A stretch of DNA of 64,000 nt from Chryseobacterium jejuense (GTDB taxonomy: Bacteria; Bacteroidota; Bacteroidia; Flavobacteriales; Weeksellaceae), in assembly GCF_900100075.1 (NCBI RefSeq), contig NZ_FNEG01000001.1, positions 992,001 through 1,056,000 on the forward strand, in the 5' to 3' direction. Positions 36,543-45,336 of this stretch are shown in pieces. The notes under the pieces are model-generated. The model worked only from the letters and a program-made list of their open reading frames with translations, did no database searches and was not told the DNA's origin. The position numbers were made by a program, and so were the translations under genes. The first letter of the stretch is position 1, and every line of letters begins with the position of its first letter.

Positions 36543-38945
36543 ATGAAGATAAAACTGACAATCTGCCTTCTGGCATTTCTCAATTTTTATGATGCACAGG
36601 AGAATATTACTTATCAAAAACCTTCTGCCGAAATCCTGAAACTGGCAGATTATGAAAGACCACCGGCTGTTTTAATGAACAACAAAAAAGATTGGGTGGT
36701 TTTTACTTACCGTTCAACATATAAAACACTGGATGATCTTAACCAGCAGGAAATGAAACTGGGTGGTTTAAGAATCAACCCGGTTACGAATATTGCAAGT
36801 ACTACGACGTATTTCAACAACCTTAAAATAAGAAAGTTCAGCGATAAAAATGAAGTTCAGGTGAAGAACCTGCCTACAGGAGCTAAAATTGCTTACGTAC
36901 AGTTTTCACCGGATGAAAAGAAGCTGACTTTTACCAATACAACCAATAAAGGAGTAGAGCTGTGGATGGTAGATCTGGAATCTGCTACTGCCAAAAAGAT
37001 TACCGGCGACATCCTGAATGCCAATTTAGGAACTCCATATCTTTGGTATAATGATTCTCAAAGCTTATTAATCCGAACGCTGCCTCAAAACAGACCTGCT
37101 TTAATTGACTCAGGAAAAGATCTTCCGACAGGGCCCATTGTTTCCACAGCAGATGGGAAAGTTTCTCAGAACAGAACCTATCAGGATCTTTTGAAGAACC
37201 CACAGGATGAGAAGAACTTTGAAACATTGGTAACTTCAGAGGTATTCAATGTAGATCTGAACGGAAACCTTAAAAAGGTAATGAATCAGGATATGTACAC
37301 AGGATTAAGTTTTTCTCCTGATGGAAATTACCTGTTATCTTCAGTCATTAAAAAGCCATTCTCTTATATTGTTCCTTTGAGTAGATTCCCTATGGCTACA
37401 ACCGTATATGATACGAAAGGAAATACGGTAAAAGTGGTGAATGAAATTCCTCTTAATGAAATTATGCCAAAAGGTTTTTCATCGGTAAGAACAGGAAAGA
37501 GAGAGATGTCATGGAGAAGCGATGTTCCGGCAACGTTAGTCTTTACAGAAGCTCTTGACGGTGGAGATCAATACAAAACGGCAGAATACAGAGATGAAAT
37601 CTTCACCTGGGAAGCTCCGTTTACTGCAGCTCCTAAATCATTTTTTAAAATCAAACAGAGATTTGAGGATGTAGACTGGACGAATGATCATTATGCATTA
37701 GTTTCAGAAGAATGGTATGATACAAGAAATACCAAAACATTCCTGGTTGATCTTAATAATGGTAACTCAAAAGTTATTGATGATAGAAACTCTCAGGATG
37801 TTTACAGTGACCCGGGTGAATTCAATACAGTGAAAAACCAATATGGCAGATCTGTTGTTGATTTAAAAGGTGGTAAAGCTTACCTGATAGGAGATGGGTT
37901 TACAAAAGATGGACAGCATCCGTTTATTGATGAGATGGATATTCAGTCTTTAAAGAAGAAAAGAATATATACTTCTAATCTTAAAGGAGCGAAAGAAAGC
38001 ATTGTAGATATTTTAAATCCTTCAAAGGGAGAGATTTTAACAACGCAGGAATCATCAAGCCAATATCCCAACTTCTACAAAAAGAATATTAAATCCAATA
38101 AAGCTGAAGCAGTAACTCATTTTGCAAATCCTTTTGAAAGTATTAAAGATGTTCACAAAGAAGTCATTACTTACAAAAGAAATGATGGGGTTACTTTAAC
38201 CGGAACTCTGTATCTGCCTGCAAATTATGACAGAAAAGCTAAAAAAGAAAAATTACCTTTATTAATCTGGGCTTACCCGAGAGAATATAAAGATAAGAAT
38301 ACTGCAGGACAGAGTACACAAAACGATAATGACTTTACTTTTCCTTATTACGGATCTTTCGTATACTGGGTAACTAAAGGATACGCTGTTTTAGATAATG
38401 CAGCATTCCCAATCATCGGAGAAGGAAAAACAGAGCCAAATGATACCTTTATTACTCAATTGGTAGCGGATGCTGATGCAGCTATTAATGCAGTAGACCA
38501 GTTAGGATATATCGATAAAAAGAAAGTAGCTGTTGGGGGGCACTCTTATGGAGCGTTTATGACGGCTAACTTATTGACGCATTCCAACCTTTTTGCTTGT
38601 GGTATTGCTAGAAGTGGTGCTTACAACAGAACGTTGACGCCATTTGGTTTCCAGAGTGAGCAAAGAAACTATTGGGATGTTCCGGAGATCTATAATACCA
38701 TGTCTCCGTTTATGAATGCAGACAAAATGAAAACACCATTGCTTCTGATCCACGGTGATGCAGATAATAATCCGGGAACTTTCACTCTGCAGACGGAAAG
38801 ATATTTCCAGGCACTGAAAAACCTTGGGGCACCGGTAAGAATGGTTCTTCTTCCAAAAGAATCCCACGGATATCAGGCGAAAGAGAATATATTCCACGTT
38901 TTATGGGAGCAAGATCAGTTCCTAGAAAAATGTCTGAAAAAATAA
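36543..38945 (+). CDS. secreted S9 peptidase, glutamyl-endopeptidase (CGEP)-like
   Basis: An 800-residue exported protein (signal peptide to NFYDAQ) with a beta-propeller region (about 90-530) and a C-terminal prolyl-oligopeptidase-type alpha/beta hydrolase domain. Catalytic Ser668 lies in GGHSYGAFMTANLL, Asp741 is probably in HGDADNNPG, and His775 in KESHGY. The run YNTMSPFMNADKMKTPLLLIHG resembles the plant chloroplast glutamyl endopeptidase group more than dipeptidyl peptidase IV. It should process peptides in the periplasm. Specificity for Glu is inferred from resemblance. Confidence 0.83.
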   Translation: MKIKLTICLLAFLNFYDAQENITYQKPSAEILKLADYERPPAVLMNNKKDWVVFTYRSTYKTLDDLNQQEMKLGGLRINPVTNIASTTTYFNNLKIRKFSDKNEVQVKNLPTGAKIAYVQFSPDEKKLTFTNTTNKGVELWMVDLESATAKKITGDILNANLGTPYLWYNDSQSLLIRTLPQNRPALIDSGKDLPTGPIVSTADGKVSQNRTYQDLLKNPQDEKNFETLVTSEVFNVDLNGNLKKVMNQDMYTGLSFSPDGNYLLSSVIKKPFSYIVPLSRFPMATTVYDTKGNTVKVVNEIPLNEIMPKGFSSVRTGKREMSWRSDVPATLVFTEALDGGDQYKTAEYRDEIFTWEAPFTAAPKSFFKIKQRFEDVDWTNDHYALVSEEWYDTRNTKTFLVDLNNGNSKVIDDRNSQDVYSDPGEFNTVKNQYGRSVVDLKGGKAYLIGDGFTKDGQHPFIDEMDIQSLKKKRIYTSNLKGAKESIVDILNPSKGEILTTQESSSQYPNFYKKNIKSNKAEAVTHFANPFESIKDVHKEVITYKRNDGVTLTGTLYLPANYDRKAKKEKLPLLIWAYPREYKDKNTAGQSTQNDNDFTFPYYGSFVYWVTKGYAVLDNAAFPIIGEGKTEPNDTFITQLVADADAAINAVDQLGYIDKKKVAVGGHSYGAFMTANLLTHSNLFACGIARSGAYNRTLTPFGFQSEQRNYWDVPEIYNTMSPFMNADKMKTPLLLIHGDADNNPGTFTLQTERYFQALKNLGAPVRMVLLPKESHGYQAKENIFHVLWEQDQFLEKCLKK

Positions 38946-38948
38946 TAG

Positions 38949-38992
38949 AAAAATGCTGTCTCAGAAATGGGACAGCATTTTTATTTTTATGG
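38949..38992 (+). terminator. terminator of the S9 peptidase gene
   Basis: AAATGCTGTCTC pairs with GGGACAGCATTT around a 6-base loop, followed by TTATTTTTAT. Confidence 0.9.
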
Positions 38993-39092
38993 AATGATAT
39001 GCAAAGCTCTAAGTTATTGTAAAAGAATAAGGAAATCTAACTTTAAATGAAGCTTTTACTTACTATTTTAGGAGCTTAATCAATCTCAATGA

Positions 39093-39782
39093 TTAAAGAA
39101 ATGATAAGATCTCATTAATAGCTTTCAATTCCATAAAGTTTTCATGCTCCAGGTTCACCTCATGCTGTTCATGGCTCCATGTAATATGATAAGGAATATG
39201 AGCAGCTGATCCACCAATTTCCAATACAGGCAAAATATCCGATTTAATGGAGTTTCCAAGCATCAGGAAATTTTCCGGTTGGCAGTCAAGATGCTTTAGC
39301 AGTTTTTTGTAATCATTTTCCTTTTTATCACTCATAATTTCGATATGGTGGAAATAATCCTGTAATCCAGAATTTTTCAGTTTACGTTCCTGATCCAGTA
39401 AATCTCCTTTTGTAGCTACTACAAGCCTGTATTTTCCTTTTAAACTTTCAAGTGTTTCTGTAACTCCATCTAAAAGCTCAATCGGTTTCTGAAGGAGTTC
39501 CTGACCCAGTTCAATAGCTTTATTAACCAATTGTAAGGAGGCTGTATTATTTGAAACTCGCCCAATAGTTTCAATCATACAAAGCATAAATCCTTTTACT
39601 CCATATCCGTATAAATGGAGGTTTTTCATTTCTGTTTTAAAAAGCTCCTGAGATACGGAATGGTGAGGAAGATAATCTTCAAGCAATGCACAGAATTCTT
39701 TTTCTGCTTCTTGGAAGTAAGGTTCGTTAATCCAAAGAGTATCATCTGCGTCAAAAGCTATAGTTGTGATGTGATTATTCAT
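39093..39782 (-). CDS. HAD-superfamily hydrolase
   Basis: A 229-residue protein with motif I DADDTLW (the nucleophile Asp in the N-terminal IAFDADDTLWINEPYF), motif II LVVATKGD (Thr), a conserved Lys before motif IV and MLGNSIKSDI as motif IV. A helical cap lies between motifs I and II. It is a phosphatase or dehalogenase-like enzyme of unknown substrate. Divergent from the downstream Crp-like gene. Confidence 0.8.
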   Translation of the reverse strand: MNNHITTIAFDADDTLWINEPYFQEAEKEFCALLEDYLPHHSVSQELFKTEMKNLHLYGYGVKGFMLCMIETIGRVSNNTASLQLVNKAIELGQELLQKPIELLDGVTETLESLKGKYRLVVATKGDLLDQERKLKNSGLQDYFHHIEIMSDKKENDYKKLLKHLDCQPENFLMLGNSIKSDILPVLEIGGSAAHIPYHITWSHEQHEVNLEHENFMELKAINEILSFL

Positions 39783-39857
39783 TTTAGTTTTGTAAATTTC
39801 TGCTTCAAATTTCTATATAAAAAACAAATCAGCAAAGGACAATTGTCCCAGAGACCT

Positions 39858-40418
39858 ATGTTACGAACAAATCAGTCATTTTTAAGCCATCTTGAAAAGC
39901 TTTATAGCCAACGAACCGGAGAAAATATTATTCTGGAATCATTTTCTAAAGGACAGAAATTATTGATTCAGGATCAATCCGTTCCTAAAGTCATGCTGAT
40001 TAAAGATGGAATTACGAAATGTTACTTTGAGGAAGAAAATGGAAAAGAATATATCGTTGAATTTTTAGGAAGCGGTGAAATCCTCGGTGAAGTAGAATTG
40101 ATTAAAAACATTCCTTGCCTGTGCGGTATTGAAGCATTAACGGATGTTGTGACTTACACCATAAGTCTACCATATTTTAATGAATTGATTCAAAAAGATC
40201 TTGTCTTAAATAACTTACTACTGAATTCCTTTGCAGAAAGAATTATTAATACGTCAAGTAGAGCTTCATACCAGCAGCTTTATACGGTAGAACATACGCT
40301 TACTCAATTGCTTAAAATGCAATCTAAACAGAATATTCAGATATCCAAAGAAGATATGGCTGCATATCTCGGAATTACAGTAAGAAGCTTAAATAGAATC
40401 CTGAAGGATCTTAAATAA
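39858..40418 (+). CDS. Crp/Fnr-family transcriptional regulator
   Basis: The reading frame is open from 39615, but the upstream part overlaps the divergent HAD gene; the ATG at 39858 (MLRTNQSFLSHLEKLY) gives the expected 186 residues. It has a cNMP-binding-like roll (KVMLIKDGITKCYFEE, FLGSGEILGEVELI) and a winged helix (ISKEDMAAYLGITVRSLNRILKDL). The effector is unknown; the divergent HAD hydrolase is a natural first target. Confidence 0.82.
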   Translation: MLRTNQSFLSHLEKLYSQRTGENIILESFSKGQKLLIQDQSVPKVMLIKDGITKCYFEEENGKEYIVEFLGSGEILGEVELIKNIPCLCGIEALTDVVTYTISLPYFNELIQKDLVLNNLLLNSFAERIINTSSRASYQQLYTVEHTLTQLLKMQSKQNIQISKEDMAAYLGITVRSLNRILKDLK

Positions 40419-40460
40419 AAGTTGTTGGAAAAAGTAAAGGCGCATTTTTCATTACTATAT

Positions 40461-40515
40461 TCTATGTGTCTATGTGGTAAAAATAAAATTTCTATTAACC
40501 ACATAGGCACATAGA
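40461..40515. repeat. inverted octad word array, locus V
   Basis: TCTATGTG is repeated twice at 40461-40476; 23 bases later CACATAGG and CACATAGA (40500-40515) read as CCTATGTG and TCTATGTG on the other strand. With the flanking GGT/ACC this makes an 18 bp stem with one mismatch. A further pair, ATTCGTGC and ATTCGTGG (40535-40550), follows in the same 8 bp rhythm without a partner. Confidence 0.7.
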
Positions 40516-40550
40516 TTTTACACATTAATAGATTATTCGTGCATTCGTGG

Positions 40551-40697
40551 CCATAATATATGCAGTATTCAATTTTATTGAAGATAAAATCTTTGCGTCT
40601 TAAAAATTTCCAATATCAAATTTTATTACACCTTTGAGAGTTTTTCAAGGGGTGTTTGTGTGTTTTTTTTACTTTGAAATTGAATTTTCGGTAAAAA
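40551..40697. other. rest of the gap between the Crp-like gene and the GNAT gene
   Basis: AT-rich sequence after the octad array. I see no gene, terminator hairpin or RNA structure that can be supported; only the promoter at its end. Confidence 0.4.
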
Positions 40698-40730
40698 TTG
40701 ATAGGGTGTTTTTAAAATTTATTATTTTTG
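40698..40730 (+). promoter_or_regulatory. promoter of the GNAT gene
   Basis: TTG at 40698-40700 and TATTTTTG at 40723-40730, 22 bases apart, followed by CACC; the start codon is 27 bases on. Confidence 0.6.
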
Positions 40731-40757
40731 CACCGTAAATATTAAATATAATAACCC

Positions 40758-41261
40758 ATGGAAAATATACAATTCAGAAATGCCGAATTAGCCGATTTAA
40801 ATAAAATTGTAGCCATTTACAATTCAACCATCGCCTCAAGAATGGTGACAGCAGATGTAGAAGAAGTTTCCGTGGAAAGTAAAGTACAATGGTTTAATGA
40901 GCATAATCCTGAGACCAGACCCCTTTGGATAGTAGAAGATGGTGGTGGACAGATTGTAGGATGGGTAAGCTTCAGTTCATTCCATGAAAGATCTGCTTAC
41001 AGTGGAACCGTGGAGGTGAGTATTTATCTGGATGAAAGCTGCAGAGGAAAAGGGTATGGCAAAACAATTCTTCAGTATTGTATTGACAATGCGGGGAAAT
41101 TTGGAGTGAATAACCTGGTTGCGCTTATTTTCCTTCACAATGAACCAAGTTTAAAGCTGTTCAGACATTTTGGATTTGAAGATTGGGGAACACTTCCTGA
41201 TGTAGCTGTTTTGGATGGCATTGAACGAAGTCTGAAGATTTTAGGGAGAAGAATTAGATAA
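40758..41261 (+). CDS. GNAT-family N-acetyltransferase
   Basis: A 167-residue protein with the GNAT acetyl-CoA loop CRGKGYGKTILQYCI (the Q/RxxGxG/A motif) and an N-terminal segment (FRNAELADLNKIVAIYNSTIA) and FHERSAYSGTVEVSIYL that resemble phosphinothricin N-acetyltransferases. The natural substrate is likely a small amine or amino acid analogue. It is followed within 17 bases by an exported protein gene. Confidence 0.85.
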   Translation: MENIQFRNAELADLNKIVAIYNSTIASRMVTADVEEVSVESKVQWFNEHNPETRPLWIVEDGGGQIVGWVSFSSFHERSAYSGTVEVSIYLDESCRGKGYGKTILQYCIDNAGKFGVNNLVALIFLHNEPSLKLFRHFGFEDWGTLPDVAVLDGIERSLKILGRRIR

Positions 41262-41278
41262 ATTTTTAATTATTTACC

Positions 41279-41824
41279 ATGAATAGAATATTTGCAGCTT
41301 TATTAGTATTGTTTCTTTTTATTAAAGGGAAGGGACAAACAGAAAATATTAATAGTGGGAAATACCATCCTGCAAAAGAGCATTTTGAAACCAAATATAT
41401 AAAACAAGAATATTCAAAGTATCCAAAATATCAGATTACAATAGAAAAGGATAAAGTTATTATAAATGTGATTAATAGCATTGAATTTCCTGAAAATCTA
41501 GATAATAGATTTAAACTGCTTATTGGAAGTGGATTATTAAATCCAATGATTATCAATGGAAGCCCAATTATAAAGATTTTGGCAATGGATGAATTGCCTT
41601 TACTGAATGTAAACCCCCAAACCAAAAGATTTAAATTCTGGGTATTCCGCACCAATGAGTTTCTGAAAAGTGAAATTTCAAAGGCTCTATTAATAAATAG
41701 TGCTAATCCTGATGAGTATTATTTTGAACTTTATAATGAAAACGCTGATAAAAATACAAGTTTTAATGATTTTATTGAAGGTGCAAAGCTAACCTACCTT
41801 GGCTATGGTGGAATTATAATATAA
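41279..41824 (+). CDS. exported protein of unknown function
   Basis: A 181-residue product with a signal peptide (MNRIFAALLVLFLFIKGKGQ), followed by a beta-rich region with a Lys-rich start. I recognise no family. A repeated pattern of alternating hydrophobic residues suggests a single beta domain, and there are no cysteines or sorting signal. It is probably cotranscribed with the GNAT gene, 17 bases upstream. Confidence 0.6.
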   Translation: MNRIFAALLVLFLFIKGKGQTENINSGKYHPAKEHFETKYIKQEYSKYPKYQITIEKDKVIINVINSIEFPENLDNRFKLLIGSGLLNPMIINGSPIIKILAMDELPLLNVNPQTKRFKFWVFRTNEFLKSEISKALLINSANPDEYYFELYNENADKNTSFNDFIEGAKLTYLGYGGIII

Positions 41825-41860
41825 AATATTCATAATCACAATAATCTGTGAGAAAAATAA

Positions 41861-41891
41861 AAGACTGCTTCAGTAGAAGCAGCCTTTTTTA
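41861..41891. terminator. bidirectional terminator between convergent genes
   Basis: GACTGCTTC and GAAGCAGCC form an 8 of 9 bp stem around AGTA, with T-rich tracts on both strands. Confidence 0.8.
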
Positions 41892-41899
41892 TTTAAATA

Positions 41900-43261
41900 T
41901 TATGCATTCTGCTTAATTCGTTTGGCAGACATATTCAGGAATCGTTTAACAAGGAATACGGCAGAAACCGTTAATCCTAGTCCAAGAGCGATCCACATTC
42001 CGAAAGCTCCCATTTCCAATGTTACACAGAAGAAATATCCTAAAGGAATGGTAATCACCCAATAGGCGATGAAAGTATAAATAGACGGGATTTTCACATC
42101 CTGTAAACCTCTTAACATTCCCAAGGCTGTTACCTGAATTCCATCAGAAAGCTGGAATAAAGCGGCGATAATCATCAATTTTGAAGCTAATGTTATTACT
42201 TCCACTTCTTCTTTTTTCGTGAAGAAGGTAGGTAAGATGTTTTTTCCCAGAATAAATACCAATCCGCAGATGCACATAAAGACAAATGCAATCTTTAAGT
42301 TATTGATCCCAACTTTTCTCAATTCAACAAAGTTTTGCTCTCCTAATTTTCTTCCGATCATTACTGTAGAAGCCACACTAAATCCAACGCAAAGGTTGAA
42401 GGTAAATGAAGCCATACTTAATGCGATCTGGTGAGAAGCAATATCATGAGCAGAAATTAATCCGCAGATGAATGCTGCACCAGCAAAAGCAGTCACTTCG
42501 AAGAACATCTGTAAAGCTGTAGGTAGTCCTAATCTTACCATTTTATCAAACATAGCTTTAGAAAAGTCCTGTACTTTCAAAGAGAAATCTTTGATATAAC
42601 GTCTCGTTCTCTCTTCCTTCAGCAATACAAAATAAAGGAAAACTACCATGAAGATTCTGGAGATTAAGGTTGCCAAAGCAGAACCTTGTACTCCCATTGG
42701 AGGAATTCCCCAAAGCCCTTTGATAAACACGTAGTTTAGAGCAATATTGATGATGTTAGCAATAATAGTCGCCTTGGTAACCCCAATGGTATAGGATAAA
42801 CCTTCTGAAACCTCACGAAGCGTCTGGAAGGCCATGATAGGAATCATACTGACCACCATAATACTTAAAAAGCCTATTGTATCAGGAATGATCTTGTCTG
42901 GCTGCCCGGAATGATAGAGTAGAGGCATTACTGCAAACAATACCAGCATAAGAATAACACCCACAGCCATATTGATCACAAAACCATGACTGAAAACAGA
43001 ATTAATAGTAGCGTGATCCTCTTTTGAGTGTGCTTCAGAAACCAATGGCGGTATGGCAAATGAAAAACCAAGAGCCAATACGAATATGGAGAAGAACACA
43101 GCATTTCCTAATGAAACAGAGGCTAATGCATCTGCTCCTAATAGCTTCCCGACAATAATATTGTCAAATAAATTCACTGAAACTTGCCCTACCTGAGTAA
43201 GCATTACAGGCAGAGCCAAAGTCAGGCATTCTTTTGTGTAGTTTTTGTTTAAAAATTTCAT
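41900..43261 (-). CDS. MATE-family efflux pump
   Basis: A 453-residue protein with twelve predicted helices in two related halves. The start LALPVMLTQVGQVSVNLFDNIIVGKLLGADALASVSLGNAVFF is the classical NorM/MATE N-terminus, and the mirrored segment in the second half is RLGLPTALQMFFEVTAFAGAAFI. It exports cationic drugs or metabolites in exchange for Na+ or H+. It is alone, between two terminators. Confidence 0.9.
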   Translation of the reverse strand: MKFLNKNYTKECLTLALPVMLTQVGQVSVNLFDNIIVGKLLGADALASVSLGNAVFFSIFVLALGFSFAIPPLVSEAHSKEDHATINSVFSHGFVINMAVGVILMLVLFAVMPLLYHSGQPDKIIPDTIGFLSIMVVSMIPIMAFQTLREVSEGLSYTIGVTKATIIANIINIALNYVFIKGLWGIPPMGVQGSALATLISRIFMVVFLYFVLLKEERTRRYIKDFSLKVQDFSKAMFDKMVRLGLPTALQMFFEVTAFAGAAFICGLISAHDIASHQIALSMASFTFNLCVGFSVASTVMIGRKLGEQNFVELRKVGINNLKIAFVFMCICGLVFILGKNILPTFFTKKEEVEVITLASKLMIIAALFQLSDGIQVTALGMLRGLQDVKIPSIYTFIAYWVITIPLGYFFCVTLEMGAFGMWIALGLGLTVSAVFLVKRFLNMSAKRIKQNA

Positions 43262-43301
43262 AATATTTTAAGATTCATATCGTTTATCATTCATATAGTC
43301 C

Positions 43302-43338
43302 AAAAAAAAAATTTGCAGTAGTTGTACTGCAAATTTTT
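43302..43338 (-). terminator. terminator of the response regulator gene
   Basis: A 12 bp perfect stem (AAATTTGCAGTA with its complement) around GTTG and a T run on the reverse strand, just after the stop at 43362. Confidence 0.85.
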
Positions 43339-43361
43339 ATAATATTGTAATAATAGTTGTA

Positions 43362-44546
43362 TTATTTCCTTACAAAACTTGCAACGTCACTTTCAGAAAC
43401 AGTATTTCCACCAAGAATAATCAATCTTTCCACAACATTCCTTAGCTCTCTGATATTTCCAGTCCATGAAAGCGCTTTTAAAGCATCAATAGCTTTATCA
43501 TCAAACTTTTTCATAGCAGTACCATGCTCATCAGCAATCATACCGGAGAAATGTTCAACCAATAATTTGATATCATCTTTTCTGTCATCCAATGGCGGAA
43601 CATAAATTTCAATTACAGAAAGTCTGTGGTAAAGGTCTTCTCTGAATTTCCCTTCCTCAATTTCTTTCTGCATATTTTTGTTGGTTGCTGCAATTACTCT
43701 TACATCAACTTTTATTTCTTTATCACTTCCTACAGGAGATACTTTGCTTTCCTGAAGAGCTCTCAATACCTTAGCCTGAGCGATAAGGCTCATATCTCCA
43801 ATCTCGTCAAGGAAAATAGTTCCTCCGTTAGCTTGCTCGAATTTTCCCTGCTTATCTTTAATTGCACCGGTAAAAGAACCCTTTACGTGTCCGAAAAGCT
43901 CAGATTCAATAAGCTCAGATGGGATAGCGGCACAGTTTACTTCTATCATTGGTCCTCTAGCACGCTCACTTTGGTTGTGAATAGCATGAGCTACCAATTC
44001 TTTTCCGGCACCGTTTGGTCCTGTGATTAGAACTCTGGCGTCAGAAACAGCAACCTTTTCGATCATATCCTGAATCTTCTGCAAGGCAGGAGAGGTTCCG
44101 ATCATCTGGTACTTCTTGTTTACTTTTCTCTTTAACGTTTTATTTTCAGTCTGAAGATTTTTGTTTTCTTTCTTCAGCGTTTCTTTAACCAAAGCATTTT
44201 TTACGCTGGTAATAAGCCTGTTGATATCAATGGGCTTGGAAATAAAGTCGTATGCACCCTCTTTTAAGCATGAAACGGCAGAATCAATGTCTGCGTGACC
44301 TGAAATCATGATAAAAGTAGTTTCAGGTTTTAATAACAGACTTTGCTTCAAAAGCTCGGTTCCTGAAAGTTTAGGCATCTTGATATCAGAGATCACCAAC
44401 GCGAAATCTTCTTTTTCTACCTGTTTGTAACCTTCAAGGCCGTCTTCGGCGATAACAAATTCATAATCTGTGAGTTCGTCAGAAAGAATACTGTGAAGTA
44501 CTCCTGAGATTGCTTTTTCGTCTTCTACTATAAGGATTTTTTGCAT
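43362..44546 (-). CDS. sigma-54-dependent response regulator lacking a DNA-binding domain
   Basis: A 394-residue protein: receiver domain (1-120) with the phospho-acceptor Asp54 and Lys104, a coiled-coil linker (about 122-145) and an AAA+ sigma-54 activator domain with Walker A GPNGAGKE (176-183), the sigma-54 contact loop GSFTGA (223-228, variant of GAFTGA) and Walker B FLDEIGD. The protein stops soon after the sensor II region (WTGNIRELRNVVERLI), where NtrC-type proteins carry a Fis helix-turn-helix. It may act from solution like FleT-type or HTH-less activators. A sensor kinase is not adjacent. Confidence 0.88.
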   Translation of the reverse strand: MQKILIVEDEKAISGVLHSILSDELTDYEFVIAEDGLEGYKQVEKEDFALVISDIKMPKLSGTELLKQSLLLKPETTFIMISGHADIDSAVSCLKEGAYDFISKPIDINRLITSVKNALVKETLKKENKNLQTENKTLKRKVNKKYQMIGTSPALQKIQDMIEKVAVSDARVLITGPNGAGKELVAHAIHNQSERARGPMIEVNCAAIPSELIESELFGHVKGSFTGAIKDKQGKFEQANGGTIFLDEIGDMSLIAQAKVLRALQESKVSPVGSDKEIKVDVRVIAATNKNMQKEIEEGKFREDLYHRLSVIEIYVPPLDDRKDDIKLLVEHFSGMIADEHGTAMKKFDDKAIDALKALSWTGNIRELRNVVERLIILGGNTVSESDVASFVRK

Positions 44547-44601
44547 AGTCGCAAATTTAGATTTTTTGTTTCAATTATTAGCAAAAACCATACCTAAAAT
44601 T

Positions 44602-45261
44602 CTATTGGGAATAGTCTCTTCTTCCGAAAATTGCAGATCCAACCCGCACAGAGTTAGCGCCACATTCAATCGCAATAGGGAAATCGTCACTCATTCCCAT
44701 CGATAAGGTTTTTAAAGGTTTTAGTTGATTTAATTCATCAAAAAGCGCCTTTAAGGTTAAAAATTCTTTTCTGATCTGTGGCTCATTGTCTGTAAAAGTT
44801 GCCATTCCCATCAATCCGGTAATTTCAACATGTGGAAAACTTCCATCAATATAGTGTTGGAAAATAGCTTTCGCTTCTGAAATTTCAAGCCCGAATTTAC
44901 TTTCTTCTGCGGCAATTTTCACCTGCAGCAAGACTTTAATAGATTTGTTGTTCTTAGCAGCTTCTTTGTTGATTTCAGCCAATAGTTTTTCAGAATCTAC
45001 ACTTTGGATTGTATCTATGAATGAAGCGATATACTTTACTTTATTCGTCTGCAGGTGCCCAATCAGATGCCATTGAATATCCTGAGGAAGGAGAGGAGCC
45101 TTTTCCATAAGTTCCTGAACCTTATTTTCTCCAAAGACTCTTTGTCCAAGATCATAAACCTCCTGAATAGCAGAAACCGGATGCGTTTTTGAAACGGCAA
45201 CCAGTTGTGCATCCAAAGTAAGCTGATGTTGTATCGCTTTATAATTTTCTTTAATACTCAT
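44602..45261 (-). CDS. YggS-family PLP homeostasis protein
   Basis: A 219-residue PLP-binding protein. The Schiff-base lysine is Lys25 in VAVSKTHP, and GQRVFGENKVQELMEK, WHLIGHLQTNKVKY and SMGMSDDFPIAIECG are family signatures. These proteins keep free pyridoxal phosphate balanced and have no known catalytic activity. It lies between the deacetylase and the sigma-54 regulator genes, all on the same strand. Confidence 0.93.
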   Translation of the reverse strand: MSIKENYKAIQHQLTLDAQLVAVSKTHPVSAIQEVYDLGQRVFGENKVQELMEKAPLLPQDIQWHLIGHLQTNKVKYIASFIDTIQSVDSEKLLAEINKEAAKNNKSIKVLLQVKIAAEESKFGLEISEAKAIFQHYIDGSFPHVEITGLMGMATFTDNEPQIRKEFLTLKALFDELNQLKPLKTLSMGMSDDFPIAIECGANSVRVGSAIFGRRDYSQ

Positions 45262-45336
45262 ACATGCAAATTTCTGAAATTTAAACTAAGGTTCAAAGTT
45301 TAAACGTATAGAAAAAACAGTTTTTAAATCCTTACA

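Noticed and set aside
39615..39857. N-terminal extension of the Crp-like gene
   Set aside because: This part lies opposite the HAD hydrolase gene and its residues do not fit the family; the ATG at 39858 does.
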